Below, in pieces: positions 48,201 to 60,200 of a stretch of 64,000 bases of DNA; positions within the stretch are counted from its first letter, which is position 1, and the number at the start of each line of letters is the position of its first letter. The position numbers and the translations under genes were made by a program. The DNA lies in contig NC_080574.1 in assembly GCF_029962835.1 (NCBI RefSeq), forward strand, positions 22,170,001 through 22,234,000. The letters are read 5' to 3'. The stretch is from Magnolia sinica. Its lineage: Eukaryota; Streptophyta; Magnoliopsida; Magnoliales; Magnoliaceae. Below the pieces are notes generated by a model, which was given only the letters and a program-made list of their open reading frames with translations, searched no databases and was not told where the DNA came from.

Positions 48201-51200
48201 CATTTACAACAGGAAACAGGTTGGTGGATCAGGCAGTAGCCCCTGCAATTCTAGAGTTAAATCAGTTGTAGAATAAAAGGTATGAAAAGAATTAAACTAG
48301 TAACTATGGAGGTCACTCATTTAGTGGGGGTAAGATTTGGGGACATGCTAGAGGATTACATAGCCTATCTTGAATTTGTTGAGGAAAGGGGAAGGCAATT
48401 AATTCCCCAACAGGTCCAGTTTAGTCTGAGAAATACGATGTGTTCGAAAGACTATAATTTAAATGGAGGAACTAAAACAGAGAATAGGAATGGTCGGCAT
48501 CAACCAGGTTCAGATAGTTATAAATGAAGATAATGACACAGAACATTAGGGGCATGGGTTGCTCACAAAAGTGGGGCCAAATCAAAGATATGTGGAAGAG
48601 ATTCAAAATCCAACTGGCAACATTTCAGAAAACTAAGATGAAAGTTACAAATCAGAGGTTGATAAATTCGGTGTGGTGGGGTAAGCAAAAAGATTGGGTA
48701 GCTGTGGACGCGACAGGTTCATCGGGAGGTATTTTGGAATTCAACAGTTTGGAATAAAGAGGACAGCTGGTCGGGAGACTATTCGGTATTAGTCGTGTTG
48801 AAAGAAATCACGTCGAGATTCACATGGATGTTCACAACAGTATATGGGTCGTGTAAATCAAAACTTCATGGTGAACTATGGAATGAACTGGACATGTGTC
48901 GAAACGGATGGGGTTTACCTTGGTGTTTGGGAGGGGATTTCAATGTGGTCACGTTCATTCACGAGAAGTTAAATGGGGTGGGGGGACTTCCCCAAGTATG
49001 AACAAAAATTCTGATTGGATCTTTTTGAAAAATGAGTTGGTGGAGCCGTCAAATGTACATGGTCAAATGGGCAAGCCGAGCTAGTCCAGGCTAGACAGAT
49101 TCCTCATCTCACCGGAATGGGTGGAGAAGTTTCCAATGATTCATCAGAGTGGTATGCCTAGACATTTTTCCGATCACTGCCCGATATTGCTTGAGGTAGA
49201 TGAGGAGAACTAGTGTCCATGCCCTTTCAGATTTGAGCTAGCTTGGTTAGAGGTATAAGGTTTTGCTGATAAGGTAGTGGAGTGGTGGGCATCTTTCTTG
49301 GTTCTTGAGGGTGCAGGCTTCTCTCTATTTCAAAAACTTAAATGGCTAAAGAAGAATATATGTGAGTAGAAAAAAGTGGTTTTGCAAGGTCAGGAAGAGG
49401 AAACGTCCATTCTACTTCAGGAAATGCATTGACGACAGGAGTATTGTCAGAGGAGGAGAGAACATGGCGGGAGGTTTATTGCACAAAATATAACACTAGA
49501 TTATAAAAGGAAGAGATTAAATGGCAACAAAGATCGAGGGCATTCTGGCTAAAAGGAGACAAAAATGCTAAGTTCTTTCATGATATTGCTAGTGCTAGAG
49601 CGCACACAAACAAGATCAAATTTCTAACGGAAGAGGGTGCAAGGGTCGAGGGGAAGGCTAATATCAAAGGTGCTATAGTGGATTTCTACAAAAATCTTTA
49701 ATCAAAAGATGCTTGGCATCGACCTCCTCTTGACAATTATATTTTGACTGTATATTGGTTGAAGCGGTGGAATCTTTGGAGAACCTTTCTCAAAGGAAGA
49801 AGTCAAGAAAGTAGTGGCAAAGTTGAGTGGTGATAAAGATTCGGGTCCATATGGTTTCCCGTTAGTGTTCTTTCAAAAATTTTGGGAGGTGGTGAGGGGA
49901 GACATGTTACGGTTCATAAATGATTTTTTATTTTTTTTTTTTCAAAAAAGGCTTTATAGGGGCGGAATTAGGGGCCACTTTCATAGCATTGATTTCCAAA
50001 AAGGAAGGAACCGAACGGCTAAAAGATTTTCGTCTTATTACCTTGTTAGGCGGCCCATACAAGATATTGGCAAAGGTTTTGGCTTCTAGATTTCGGATGG
50101 TGTTGGGGGATATAATCTCGAATTCTCAAGGGACTTTTGTGGACGAGAGACAGATTGTCGATAGGTCCTTACTAGCTAATGAACGTATTGAGAAGAAGGG
50201 ATCGGAGTCTGGTTTGCAAACTTGATATTGAAAAGGCATATGATCATATGGATTGGGCTTTTCTTGATTACATGTTGGGGAAGTTGGGATGTGGGGTCAA
50301 ATGGCGTGCTTGGATCCAAGCATTTGTTAGGTCAACTAAATTCTCAATCCTGGTTAATGGCTCGCCGAATGGATTCTTCTCAGCTTCTAAAGGGTTACAT
50401 CAAGGTGATCCATTATTTCCTCATCTATTTGTAAGGGTGATGGAAGCCCTTAGTAGAATGATAGAGAAAGGTAAAGAGATAGGCTTGGTGGAAGGATTTG
50501 GGGTGGACAGATCAAATTTTCAGATTTCGCATCTCCAATACGTGGATGATAAGCTTCTGTTCTATAAGGCAAATGTGTTCAAAGCGCAAAATCTTCGGTC
50601 GATTATAGAAAGCTTCGAAGCAGTCTCTAGTTTGAAGGTGAAATTAACAAAAGTGAGATTCTCAGAGTTGATCTTTATAAAGAAGAAATTCAAAATTGCG
50701 TCCATATTTGGGTGCAGGAAGGGGTCATTTCTGACCACTTACCTTGGGCTTCTGTTATGTATCGATAAACCGGCAAGATACATGTGGGACAAAGTAATCG
50801 AGTGATGTGAGAGGAAGATGTCCGCGTAGAAATTGAGATATCTATGGGCGGGAGAATGATTCTGCTTCAAGCGTCTATATCGAATCTTCCAGTTTAGTTT
50901 GTTTTATTCAAGTGCCCAAAGTTGGTATTAAATGTTTTGGAAAAGCGGGGGGATATTTTGTGGAAAGGATTGGAAGAGAAAGACAAGTTTCATCTTCTGA
51001 AGTGGGAAGAGGTGTGTAAACCACAGCATCAAGGAGGAGCAGGTTTAAGAAAATTAGAGGAGATGAACTTAGCATTGCTAGGAAAATAGGTGTGGAGGTT
51101 TGGGGTGGAGGGGGGAGCCAGACGGAGAGAGACAATGGGAAAGAAATATGGGGTACATGACTGTGGGTGGTGAACCAAATCTTCTTCTTTGTATTAAGCC

Positions 51201-54200
51201 TCTTATTTATGGAAGTCGGTGATGTCCTTAAAACAAGGTTTGGAAAGGGATAGGTTTTGAATTGGGGAACGGAAAAAATATTCATTTTTTAGAGGATAGG
51301 TGGATAGGAGAAAGTAAGTTGAGAGTTCGTTTTCCAAGGCTAGTAACGGGGTTAGCTAAGGAAACAAACATAAAGGTTAGTAGCTGCTTCTCATTGAAGC
51401 AAACACAAGGAACCTCGGTGATGAAGAAATTCAAGAATTAAGAAGGCTTCTTCATGTGTTGGAAAAGGTTTCTCCAGTCGCTTCAAGTACAGATTCACTA
51501 AGATGGTTAAAAGATAAATTGAGTAAATTTTCAGTTAAATCATTGTATCAGGTTCTAAGTGAGGCTAGGGAAAATGAAGGGATATATTTGACGACATATG
51601 TATGGCAATATGGTGCTCCGTTGAAGGTAGCGGCTTTCAGATAGCTTGTCAGGAGGAACAAGGTGCTAACAATCGATAATTTCTGCAAGAGGAATATGGT
51701 TCTGTCGAATGTATGCCTTCTTTGTTTCAAAGATGCGGAAATAGTGAATCACCTATTCCTTCATTGTTCTTTCACAAGGGAGGTGCGGGATCTTTTCTTC
51801 CAGCTTTTCAGGGTGCTCTCGGGTTCAATAGATAATTTCCTTCTATCATGGCACGGAGGGGGTATAGGGAAATCAGGGAAAAGGATATGGAGGCTGAGTA
51901 GTTTAGCAAGTTTGTGGGCATTATGGCTAGAAATAAATGACCGGTGTTTCAAGAACAAGAAGGGGAAAGCGATATATGTTTTTAGGAGGGCTAAAACCTT
52001 TGTTATAGAATGGGTGTCAGTATCGGATAGTTTATTTCAATTTTCATTGGGTTGGCACTTGGCAGTAGTGTTGTATCCTTTTGTTCATTCTATTCTTTTG
52101 TACATATAGGTTGCGGCCTTTTAATGAAATTATATCTTTTTAAAAAAAGAAACTGGAGAAGGGACAAATAGAGCCTAACATCTCTCTCTAGTAACACCTT
52201 ACAACATGAGAAATGCTCCGGTACTTAAATACTCTCGCTTAAGCTAGAGCATAGATATTAAACATGCCCAGCTTGCCTAAAGTATCATGAATTGATGATG
52301 ACCGGAAGCAACTCGAATTTAAATATGGCCATAGCTTTTTTTATCATTTTTTTTTACTTGTAGCAGCTCGAATTTAAATATGGCCATAGCTTTTTTTATC
52401 ATTTTTTTTTAGCAATAAACAAAATTGTATTTAAAATTTTTTATTTTTTATTTTTATTTTTAAAAAAAGCCCTAAGCTCCAACATACATGGATGGCAGAT
52501 TAAAAGCTTCTAAGGCCAAAGATACCACTACATCATTAGCTTCTTTACACACATAAATATTAAAAGAAATGTCTAACTTAGATGTAAAAAAGTATAATCT
52601 CATTGAGAATGTAATGCAAGGTCCAGGGTTCCTCCTCATCTCTAACCCAACGCAGTAAGCAGGGGAGATGGCCTTCAACCATTGCCACAAGTTTTTCTCA
52701 TGATTTTGGCAATCTAACATTGGATGATCATGAAATGGTGGAACATGGTTCATATAGCCAACCCCAATTAATTGGAATAAGGCTTAGATAATGATGACTG
52801 GTAGCTTTTAGCTAACATGTTTTCATTTCATATACTTTGATCTTTTCATGGAAGACCTTTACAACATGGATAGTACCTTGATTACCACAATGAAGGGGAA
52901 TAGGATTTCTGATGGAGACATCAGAGGACCTACTCAGGTGTATCAGAGACAGATGACCACCTAAATTAGTATAACTTTCTTTGTGGATGGGAGACGAGTC
53001 CAAATGGGGCCTGTCGGGCCATTTTGAAAACCCCACATGCATTGGACGTGCATCAAGAAGACCCCACCTTAGGATGATGCATATGGGCTGCTTGGGAGAT
53101 CATTTTTGTCATAGGATTTCTATTTTTTGTCGATCCGACCATTAGATCTTGTCGATCAAGCCATCAGGCCACCAAATCTTTTAGATCTGGGCCCCTTGAA
53201 CTCTGATCTTACTTTCTTTATGTTTTTTTTCTAAATTATTTTTAGGATTTATATGATAATTGAGATTGATAATAAATGTTTTAGTTTTCTTATTTTGGAC
53301 GATGGGCCACTTCACTTAAGTGAGTGGCATAGTTGTAATTATGCTGAATTTTTAATAATAAAAGCACAGGGGGGTGGAGATCTAACCCCATTGGATTTTG
53401 TGTGGGGAAAAAAAAAAAAGCTCTTTCTTCTCCCATCTTCATGCAATTTGAAGATACTTCCACGCGATTTGGAAGGAAAATTGGTGCGAGGCTAATCTTC
53501 ATCAACGGAGGTGCGAGGTCTCCATTTATCCCTACACCATCTTCTCTTTTCTTCCCCATCTAGGTATTTTCTTCAGGTTCTTCATTCTCCCCATCACAGA
53601 TCTTCGTCTTCTCCCAAACTCAACCTTCCCATACCCATCCACAATCCAAACCTTAACTGACCTAAACCCATCCTCCCACACCACATGTGACCGTACGGCT
53701 ACACGTGTGAATCCCACTTGCCCCTTGTACTTTCCCACCATCATTATATCAATCAAAACCCCTTTCTTCCATCCCCAAAACCCTAACCCTAAACCTAAAA
53801 TTCCTAATTTTCCTACTTTCCTAAATTACCTAAACCTTAATTTTCACCCTAGGTCGTATTAGGTTTCCTATTTTGAAATAAACTATACCCTATACTAATT
53901 GGATGTCTCTATATCCATTAGATCCTAGTTTCTTTTTATTTAATGATCTTGTGTTACAATGTTGGTAGCTTAGGTCAGGATTATGCATGATTTTTATGAT
54001 ATTTGTGATGAATATAGCGATGTTTGTGTTTTTTTATTAAATATTTTAATTCGGTTATTTGATCTCACATGTTACTTAGTTCATGCATCGGTCCTGCATC
54101 ACATAATAGTTTTGTGCAAACGCAAAAGGAAGTTGTCCACAAGAAAAGTGAGTTTGAGCCATAAGTGACGCAGTGCTTGATGAGCATATCAAATATTGGC

Positions 54201-57200
54201 AAAACGTATAGGTGGAAAGCACTGACGCATCTCGTAGAACAAAAAGAATGAGCGAAGCTCTTTGTCCGAATGCTTGCTAAATTGAGACACATAATTTTTT
54301 CTAAGTATTATAGGAGATTGAGGGCGACATATTGTTCCCATCTTTTACTTTTGTCAATTTCGCACATATTAGCACATATTAGCATGTACAATTCTAAACA
54401 TTTGATTTTTTTTTTTTTAAAAAAAATCCTTTATTTGGAGTTTTTTAATATATTTTTTATGCCTTCTAAATTAGATTTGCACATTCTTCTAATGCCACGC
54501 GAAAAATATTACGTGTTATTTGTTGGCCAATGCCATGACATTTATATGTCATGGGAAGAATGTTACAAAGAGATAAATGGATTTAGTCATAACAAATACA
54601 AGTCACTCAACTCTTTATTCAACTCTTTACTTGAAGCTCAAGATGCCTTTATGGTCTTCATGAAATAGAAAGAAAGTAAAGTTAGGGCTTGCTTGATTTT
54701 CCAAATTCAGGGTAAATGCCCTATAAATAGCCAATTATTACAATTTCACCTGTTTGAAAATACGAAGGTATTCCTGCTTCAAAAAATGGTCCAAAATGAC
54801 TGGCATAAATTTGTGGACCCCACCGTCATGTATATGACATATCCACGTCGTCCATCCATTTTACCAGAACATTTTAAGGCATGAGCCGAAAAATGAGGAA
54901 AATCGAACATTCAAGTGGCCCACACCAAAGTAAACGGTGGCCCTAAGAAGTTGTTTACGATGAGTGTTCGATTCCATTTTTACCGTGGTGTGGACCACTT
55001 GAACTTTGAATTTGCCTCATTTTTTGGCTTATGCCCTAAATTTAGTTGGCATGACGGATGGATGGTGTGGATAATCCACATATATCACGGTGGGTCAAAA
55101 ATGACTAGCATAAATTTATGGACCCCACCGTCATGTATATGACATATCCGCGTTGTCCATCTGTTTTACCAGAACAATTTGAGGCATGAGCCGAAAAATG
55201 AGGAAAATCCAACATTCAAGTGGCCCACACCAAAGTAAACGGTGGCCCTAAGAAGTTGTTAACAGTGAGGGTTCGATTCCATTTTTACTGAGGTGTGGTC
55301 CACTTGAACTTTGAATCTGCCTCATTTTTTGGCTTATGCCCTAAATTCAGTTGGCATGACGGATGGATGGTGTGGATAATCCACATACATCACGGTGGGC
55401 CCCCCATATATTTGGCAACATCCTCGAATTTAACGTTGAAAAAAGTGGGAGTCAAATCAACGTAGTGAACGATGCGGTAATTACAAAGGAAATAATCACT
55501 GCCCATTTCCACTGCATTTACATTTACTTAAGAAAATCAAACATGCCCTTAGTGATCCTCAACCAAGTGCTTCCCAATCAAGTGGAAATCAAGTGGAAAG
55601 GCAGTAAGTAAATATTACACCTTATTCATCGGTCGTTGTTATGGAATTTACGGATCATGGGAGGAGTGTCTCACACAAGTTCATGGATTTTCTAGTCATT
55701 GGTACAAATCATTCAACATTATAGAAGAAGCACACGATGACTTAATGTAATTTGGTGCAAATAGGAAGGAATGATTGTAATAAGTAATTATTTTGTAATT
55801 CACGTGTACTTTTCTATAAAATAGTGGCGCAATTTGCATGGCGTGTGAATTTGGATCATAGATATATACATTGGAATAGATAGGTTTCATCATCTTGAAC
55901 ATATGGGGTTTTGCTTCAGGTATAAAATTAGTGGACCCACTTTTGTGGCCCGCCTAGGCTCAGTATTACCTCATTTTTACCCAAAGTTTATATTTTGAAG
56001 AGCTTATTACAATGATTATCTATAATGTGACAATTGTACACCGTTTTGGGGTATTGTCGATGATTTACTTAATCAAATTCAGGTTTTTATGAATATAATA
56101 CAGAAATTCCAATGCATTCCAAATCTAGGCTGCCAAACACAAATTTTGAATTCCATAGTATTCCAATTACGGGCTGCCAAACACTAATGAGGATTCCAAA
56201 TCACTTTGATTCCAGTGTATTTGTTTTTTGGACTTCAATGCATTACAAACACAAGCTACCAAATGACCCATTAGACAACTCATAAACAAGCGCAGGTGGC
56301 CAATTCAGTCTCCAGCGAGTAGAATTCATTGTCGTCCCAACCACCTCCAATCTGCCTCCTCGATCTCAGGTCCGAGTAACGTGACATCACAACCCAACTA
56401 TTTATAAGAGAACCACAGACAACAGATTGGAAGGAAGAGATGGAACATGCATAACAAAGGCAAAACACATGGAGTAAATTGATACACCCCCTTCCTAGGG
56501 GCATTGGAGAAGGATCCATCAACTAATCTTGTGCCACTAGCGATAGGGGAATAGGAAACAAAACCTTCTCTCTTATCTGTCATATGATCAAAATCTCCTA
56601 AATCTATAATCCAGGATGGAAGGATGGAACGGAGAAGCATGACCATGATTGGGGTTCCTAATGTCCATGGATGACCCATAGATTGAATGAGAAGAGTTGT
56701 ATGATGCTTTGAGGGTACCCAGTAGTTACAAGTCGTAACTTGGTCTCTTAGGTCTTATGTCAAATTCCCAAAATTAGGAGGAATCTCCTCCTGAGCAGCA
56801 ATTGTACTAGTGGAGAAGCGGCGACATTCTCCGGTTTCGGAAATAGGTGAGGATACAACTCCTAGAAATATTCCTTGACATGCCATCTCTTTCCACAATG
56901 AATACACTTTAACTAGTCTCTTTCAGCTGAAGACATTTATACTCGAGCTAATCCTCTTCCAAACCTGCTTGACTTGGGAGATCTTGAATTTGACATCAGG
57001 GCAAATCTCAACATGCGCAAACAAACCATTCTGACCAACTGTTGTTACCACACTCCTTCAATGTAATGAAACATAGATTATAGCTATGGCAAAGATTCTC
57101 TCCCGAGAACTTGCAGCTTTGCAATTCGAAGTCTGAGCGAAGTCCAGCAAAGAACTCAAAGATCCTATGCTGATCTGTTTCCTTCTTTACATCTTCAGGA

Positions 57201-60200
57201 GTGCAGGCAAGAGGCCTGCAGAGCCTGCTGATGTGATCTGGAGGTCCTGTGGCACCTACCGGTTGGTCTGGTGGGCTTTGAGGCACCTGCTGATGTCACT
57301 GGTGGTCCCTGTGAGGCCTGTTGATGTCACTGGTGGGCCTAGCAGGGCTCCTTGATGGCAATAGTAGTCCCAGTGGAGCCTGATGGTTGGATAAATAGGA
57401 ATGTGGGGCCTGTTGATGTGATCAGTTGGACCCATGAGGGCCACCGATTTGGATTGATGAACCCTACAGGTCTACCAGTTGGATCAGTGAGCCATATGGA
57501 ACCTGCTGGTTTGATCGGTGGGCCCTACGGGGCCTGTCAGCTATGCCGATGGATTGAGTTCCGTCGGAAACACTAGGTGGCCCTATAGCGCCATCTGGTG
57601 ACATATGTTGGCTCTACAAGGTCAGCAAAAAAGAGGAAAAAAGCAAAGCGAAGGGAAGAGAAGAGGGGGATAATAGATCTAGTTTTATACCAGATCTTCC
57701 TCCGATGCCATGTTCAAATCATTAGCATTAGAAAAGAAATATTAGAGAAATTGGAGAAGGAAAATAGAGGGCTTCACTTTTCTTTCTATTAACATTTTAT
57801 TTATAACAGAGCATCAACTCTCTTCTTGTAGTTTGATTTGCTTAGCTTGATGATATGAAACCAAAACTCCCTTCAATTTTATTTTATTTTTTTAAAAGGA
57901 AAAAGAAGAAAGAAAGAAATTTTTATCACGGAATATGCAAGACAAGTACAATTAACCTTATAATTACTTATAGTTGAAAACACAAGCTGACTGAATACCT
58001 TGAACACTATGAAAGCAGAAAAGGGAATGTAGAATTTTATGTGAAGTACTCAAGAGTGAAAATTGAATTTTGTAAGTATATACAAGATGTCCATGATGCA
58101 TATTCTTGGATAAGAGTAAAGAGGGAAGAATGTGCAGTCAACTTACAAAGCGAAGGAAGATCACAACTGTCAAAGCGCATATACCTCCAAGAAGAATATG
58201 AAGACCACTTCTTGCAGTCCTCTGCCCATCAATGAGAAACTTGTTAGGAAAACGACTTTATGCAAAACATTGATAAAATGCATTAGGATTGGATGCAATG
58301 TTAAAAGCTCATTTTAGACACAATATGATAGATTGCTATGGAAAGAACTCCGTGATATTATTATTATTATTTCGGCTAAAAAAGATAATATTATATATAT
58401 TTTTCTATAGATGACCAAAGACTTCATTAGAGAAAATGAAAAAAAGAAAGATATCTGAATTCTCAAAGCAATAGTCTTCACCAGACATGCTTACTGTACT
58501 GAAATATGTTGTTCTCACAGGTAGCAATAATAAAAACCATTCAACCGTATGTGTTTTTTTTTTTTTTTTCTTCCTTATAGCACTAACATGTCCTGTAAAA
58601 GTAACTACAAAAAAAGTGAAAATTAGACATGCAGGAACACATCTTCAAATTAGGTAATATTGGAGATAAATAAGAAAAATCATGATTATGTTAACAAAGC
58701 ACTGGGAAAGCCCAAATGCTAGATGACACCATCTTCAACATTGCCAAGTTTGCCATGGCTCCACCATTCCAAGTTCAGGTATTCTCAAACACAAACAATT
58801 GTGCCTTCAGTTTCCAAGACCACCAATTATCAGAGAAAGAAGAAAGATACAAATAAAAATAAATATGCTTTTGAATAAAAGCGATCTATCAGTTCAACAC
58901 ATGGTTTTAAGACTCAGACCAACTCAGTTGAGTAGAGTGTACGAGTCAGGGGGTCACTCTTAGAGTCGGGCAGTTGTCCCTCTTTTCTCAAAATTTAAGG
59001 AATATATATATATAATCTTTAAAATGATACCGGGGCTAATTTTAAGATAAAATCTTGTTAATGTGTGACCTAAAAATCCAATAAATATCAATTCCATGTG
59101 TGGAAATGGTGAATAAGTGTCACATTGATTTTATTTTATTTTTTTAAATAATTTTTAACTTAATAAATAATAAATTTGTGGGAGGCTCCTAAATCATCTG
59201 GACAGACTCCAATAACCTAGATCTAGGTTAGAAGGCAAAGATGGGCAAAAAATAGAAGAAAATAGCAAAAAAAAAAAAAAATGAATCAGGCAAGAGTTGC
59301 AAAGGACTAATTCGGACTGACTCGCCCTGACTTCCCCGAGTCTCAAGCCACTCATCTGAGTCGGACCAAGTCTGCCAAGTCTACCCACCCTGCAAGACTC
59401 GTGTTATTGACTCGACTAGGGTCCAATGAGTCCTAGTCGACTCGAGCTCATATTGGACTAGGACAAGTCTTCAAAGCATGATTCCCATGTTCTTATTGTT
59501 TGCTGCTTTGACTTTAGGCATAGCAAGAGTTTCAGGATGATTTTTTTTTTTTTGCATGCATAATGTGAAGAGATTGTAGAAGAGAAAAATGAGTACCATC
59601 AATCAATTGCAGAGACAGGAAATTATAATAAGTTACATTTTGGATGGAAAAAGAGGAAGAGCAAGCAGAAGAGACCAAAATGCCCATAGCATCAGCAGAA
59701 AATGGAAACAAGATCACAAAAAAAAAAAAAAGAATACCTCAAGAAACAGAATACAGAAAAAGCATTCAGCTGTCTCTGATAATCTTCTCAAGAGAACGAA
59801 AATATCACTTGGCTTAAGCATAAGAAAATCAAATTTGTCAAACCTAGGAGCTCCCATGAAGAAGTCATCCATATGATCCTAGTTATGATATAAGGACTGA
59901 CAATATAATTTAATGTTACTTTATCTCAATGAATTGATAAAAGGGCACCACTAGGAGTGGAGACTGCAGCTTAATTAAACCCAGTATATGGGTGTTTTGT
60001 GCTTAGCAGCTTGCCTAGCAACTGCCTCCCATGACCATACATTGCTTGCTGACCCTTTATGGCACGTATATAATGGTTGGGCTGGGGGTCAATACTGGGA
60101 GGGACTATGTAGGCCTCTGAGTGGTGTCAATGTGAGCCCCTGCCTTGGCCGGTCTTCAAACAGCCTGGGTAAAAGAGGAAGGATGATATTTGGTGCCAAG

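Larger units (their letters stand above)
45984..52147 (+). mobile_element. L1-type LINE, decayed, antisense to the RINGv gene
   Basis: The 14-mer agaaactggagaag at 45970-45983 is repeated at 52148-52161, after a 3' end of tttttaaaaaaa. That is a target duplication plus A tail. The order is that of plant L1: ORF1 (DUF4283-like FWRDDIFKEIGACIGEVIEI near 46371-46440), endonuclease, reverse transcriptase, zf-RVT. All frames carry stops and frameshifts. The length is 6.16 kb including a 556-bp TRIM inserted in ORF1. The near-complete 5' end suggests a once full-length insertion. Confidence 0.8.
45935..52206. mobile_element. Copia-family solo LTR (about 94 bp) split by a LINE
   Basis: 45935-45983 (tgtctaaatcattggcattag onward) plus 52162-52206 (ggacaaatagagcc to caaca) together match the 98-bp LTR at 57711-57808 in order and length. 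The LINE sits between the halves with its target duplication. No primer-binding site or polypurine tract adjoins, so a solo LTR is the simplest reading. Confidence 0.5.
45244..58146 (-). other. Intron 2 of the RINGv gene (12.9 kb) packed with nested transposons
   Basis: Bounded by gtaagt and cttgcag on the minus strand. Contents by coordinate: Copia-type solo LTR with L1 LINE and TRIM (45935-52206), a LINE 3' remnant and SINE-like tail (about 52440-52797), LTR-like DNA (about 53150-54200), viroplasmin-like fragments (54459-54668, 55610-55750), a fold-back tandem (54790-55401), and a truncated Copia (about 56275-57808). Confidence 0.85.

Noticed and set aside
54790-55401. LTR pair of a small retroelement
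   Set aside because: The two copies are directly adjacent with no interior, and each is an internally inverted fold-back.
45935-57808. A single Copia element spanning both LTRs
   Set aside because: No polypurine tract adjoins the 52206 end, no pol lies between, and flanking 5-mers do not match, so a solo LTR plus a separate truncated copy is simpler.
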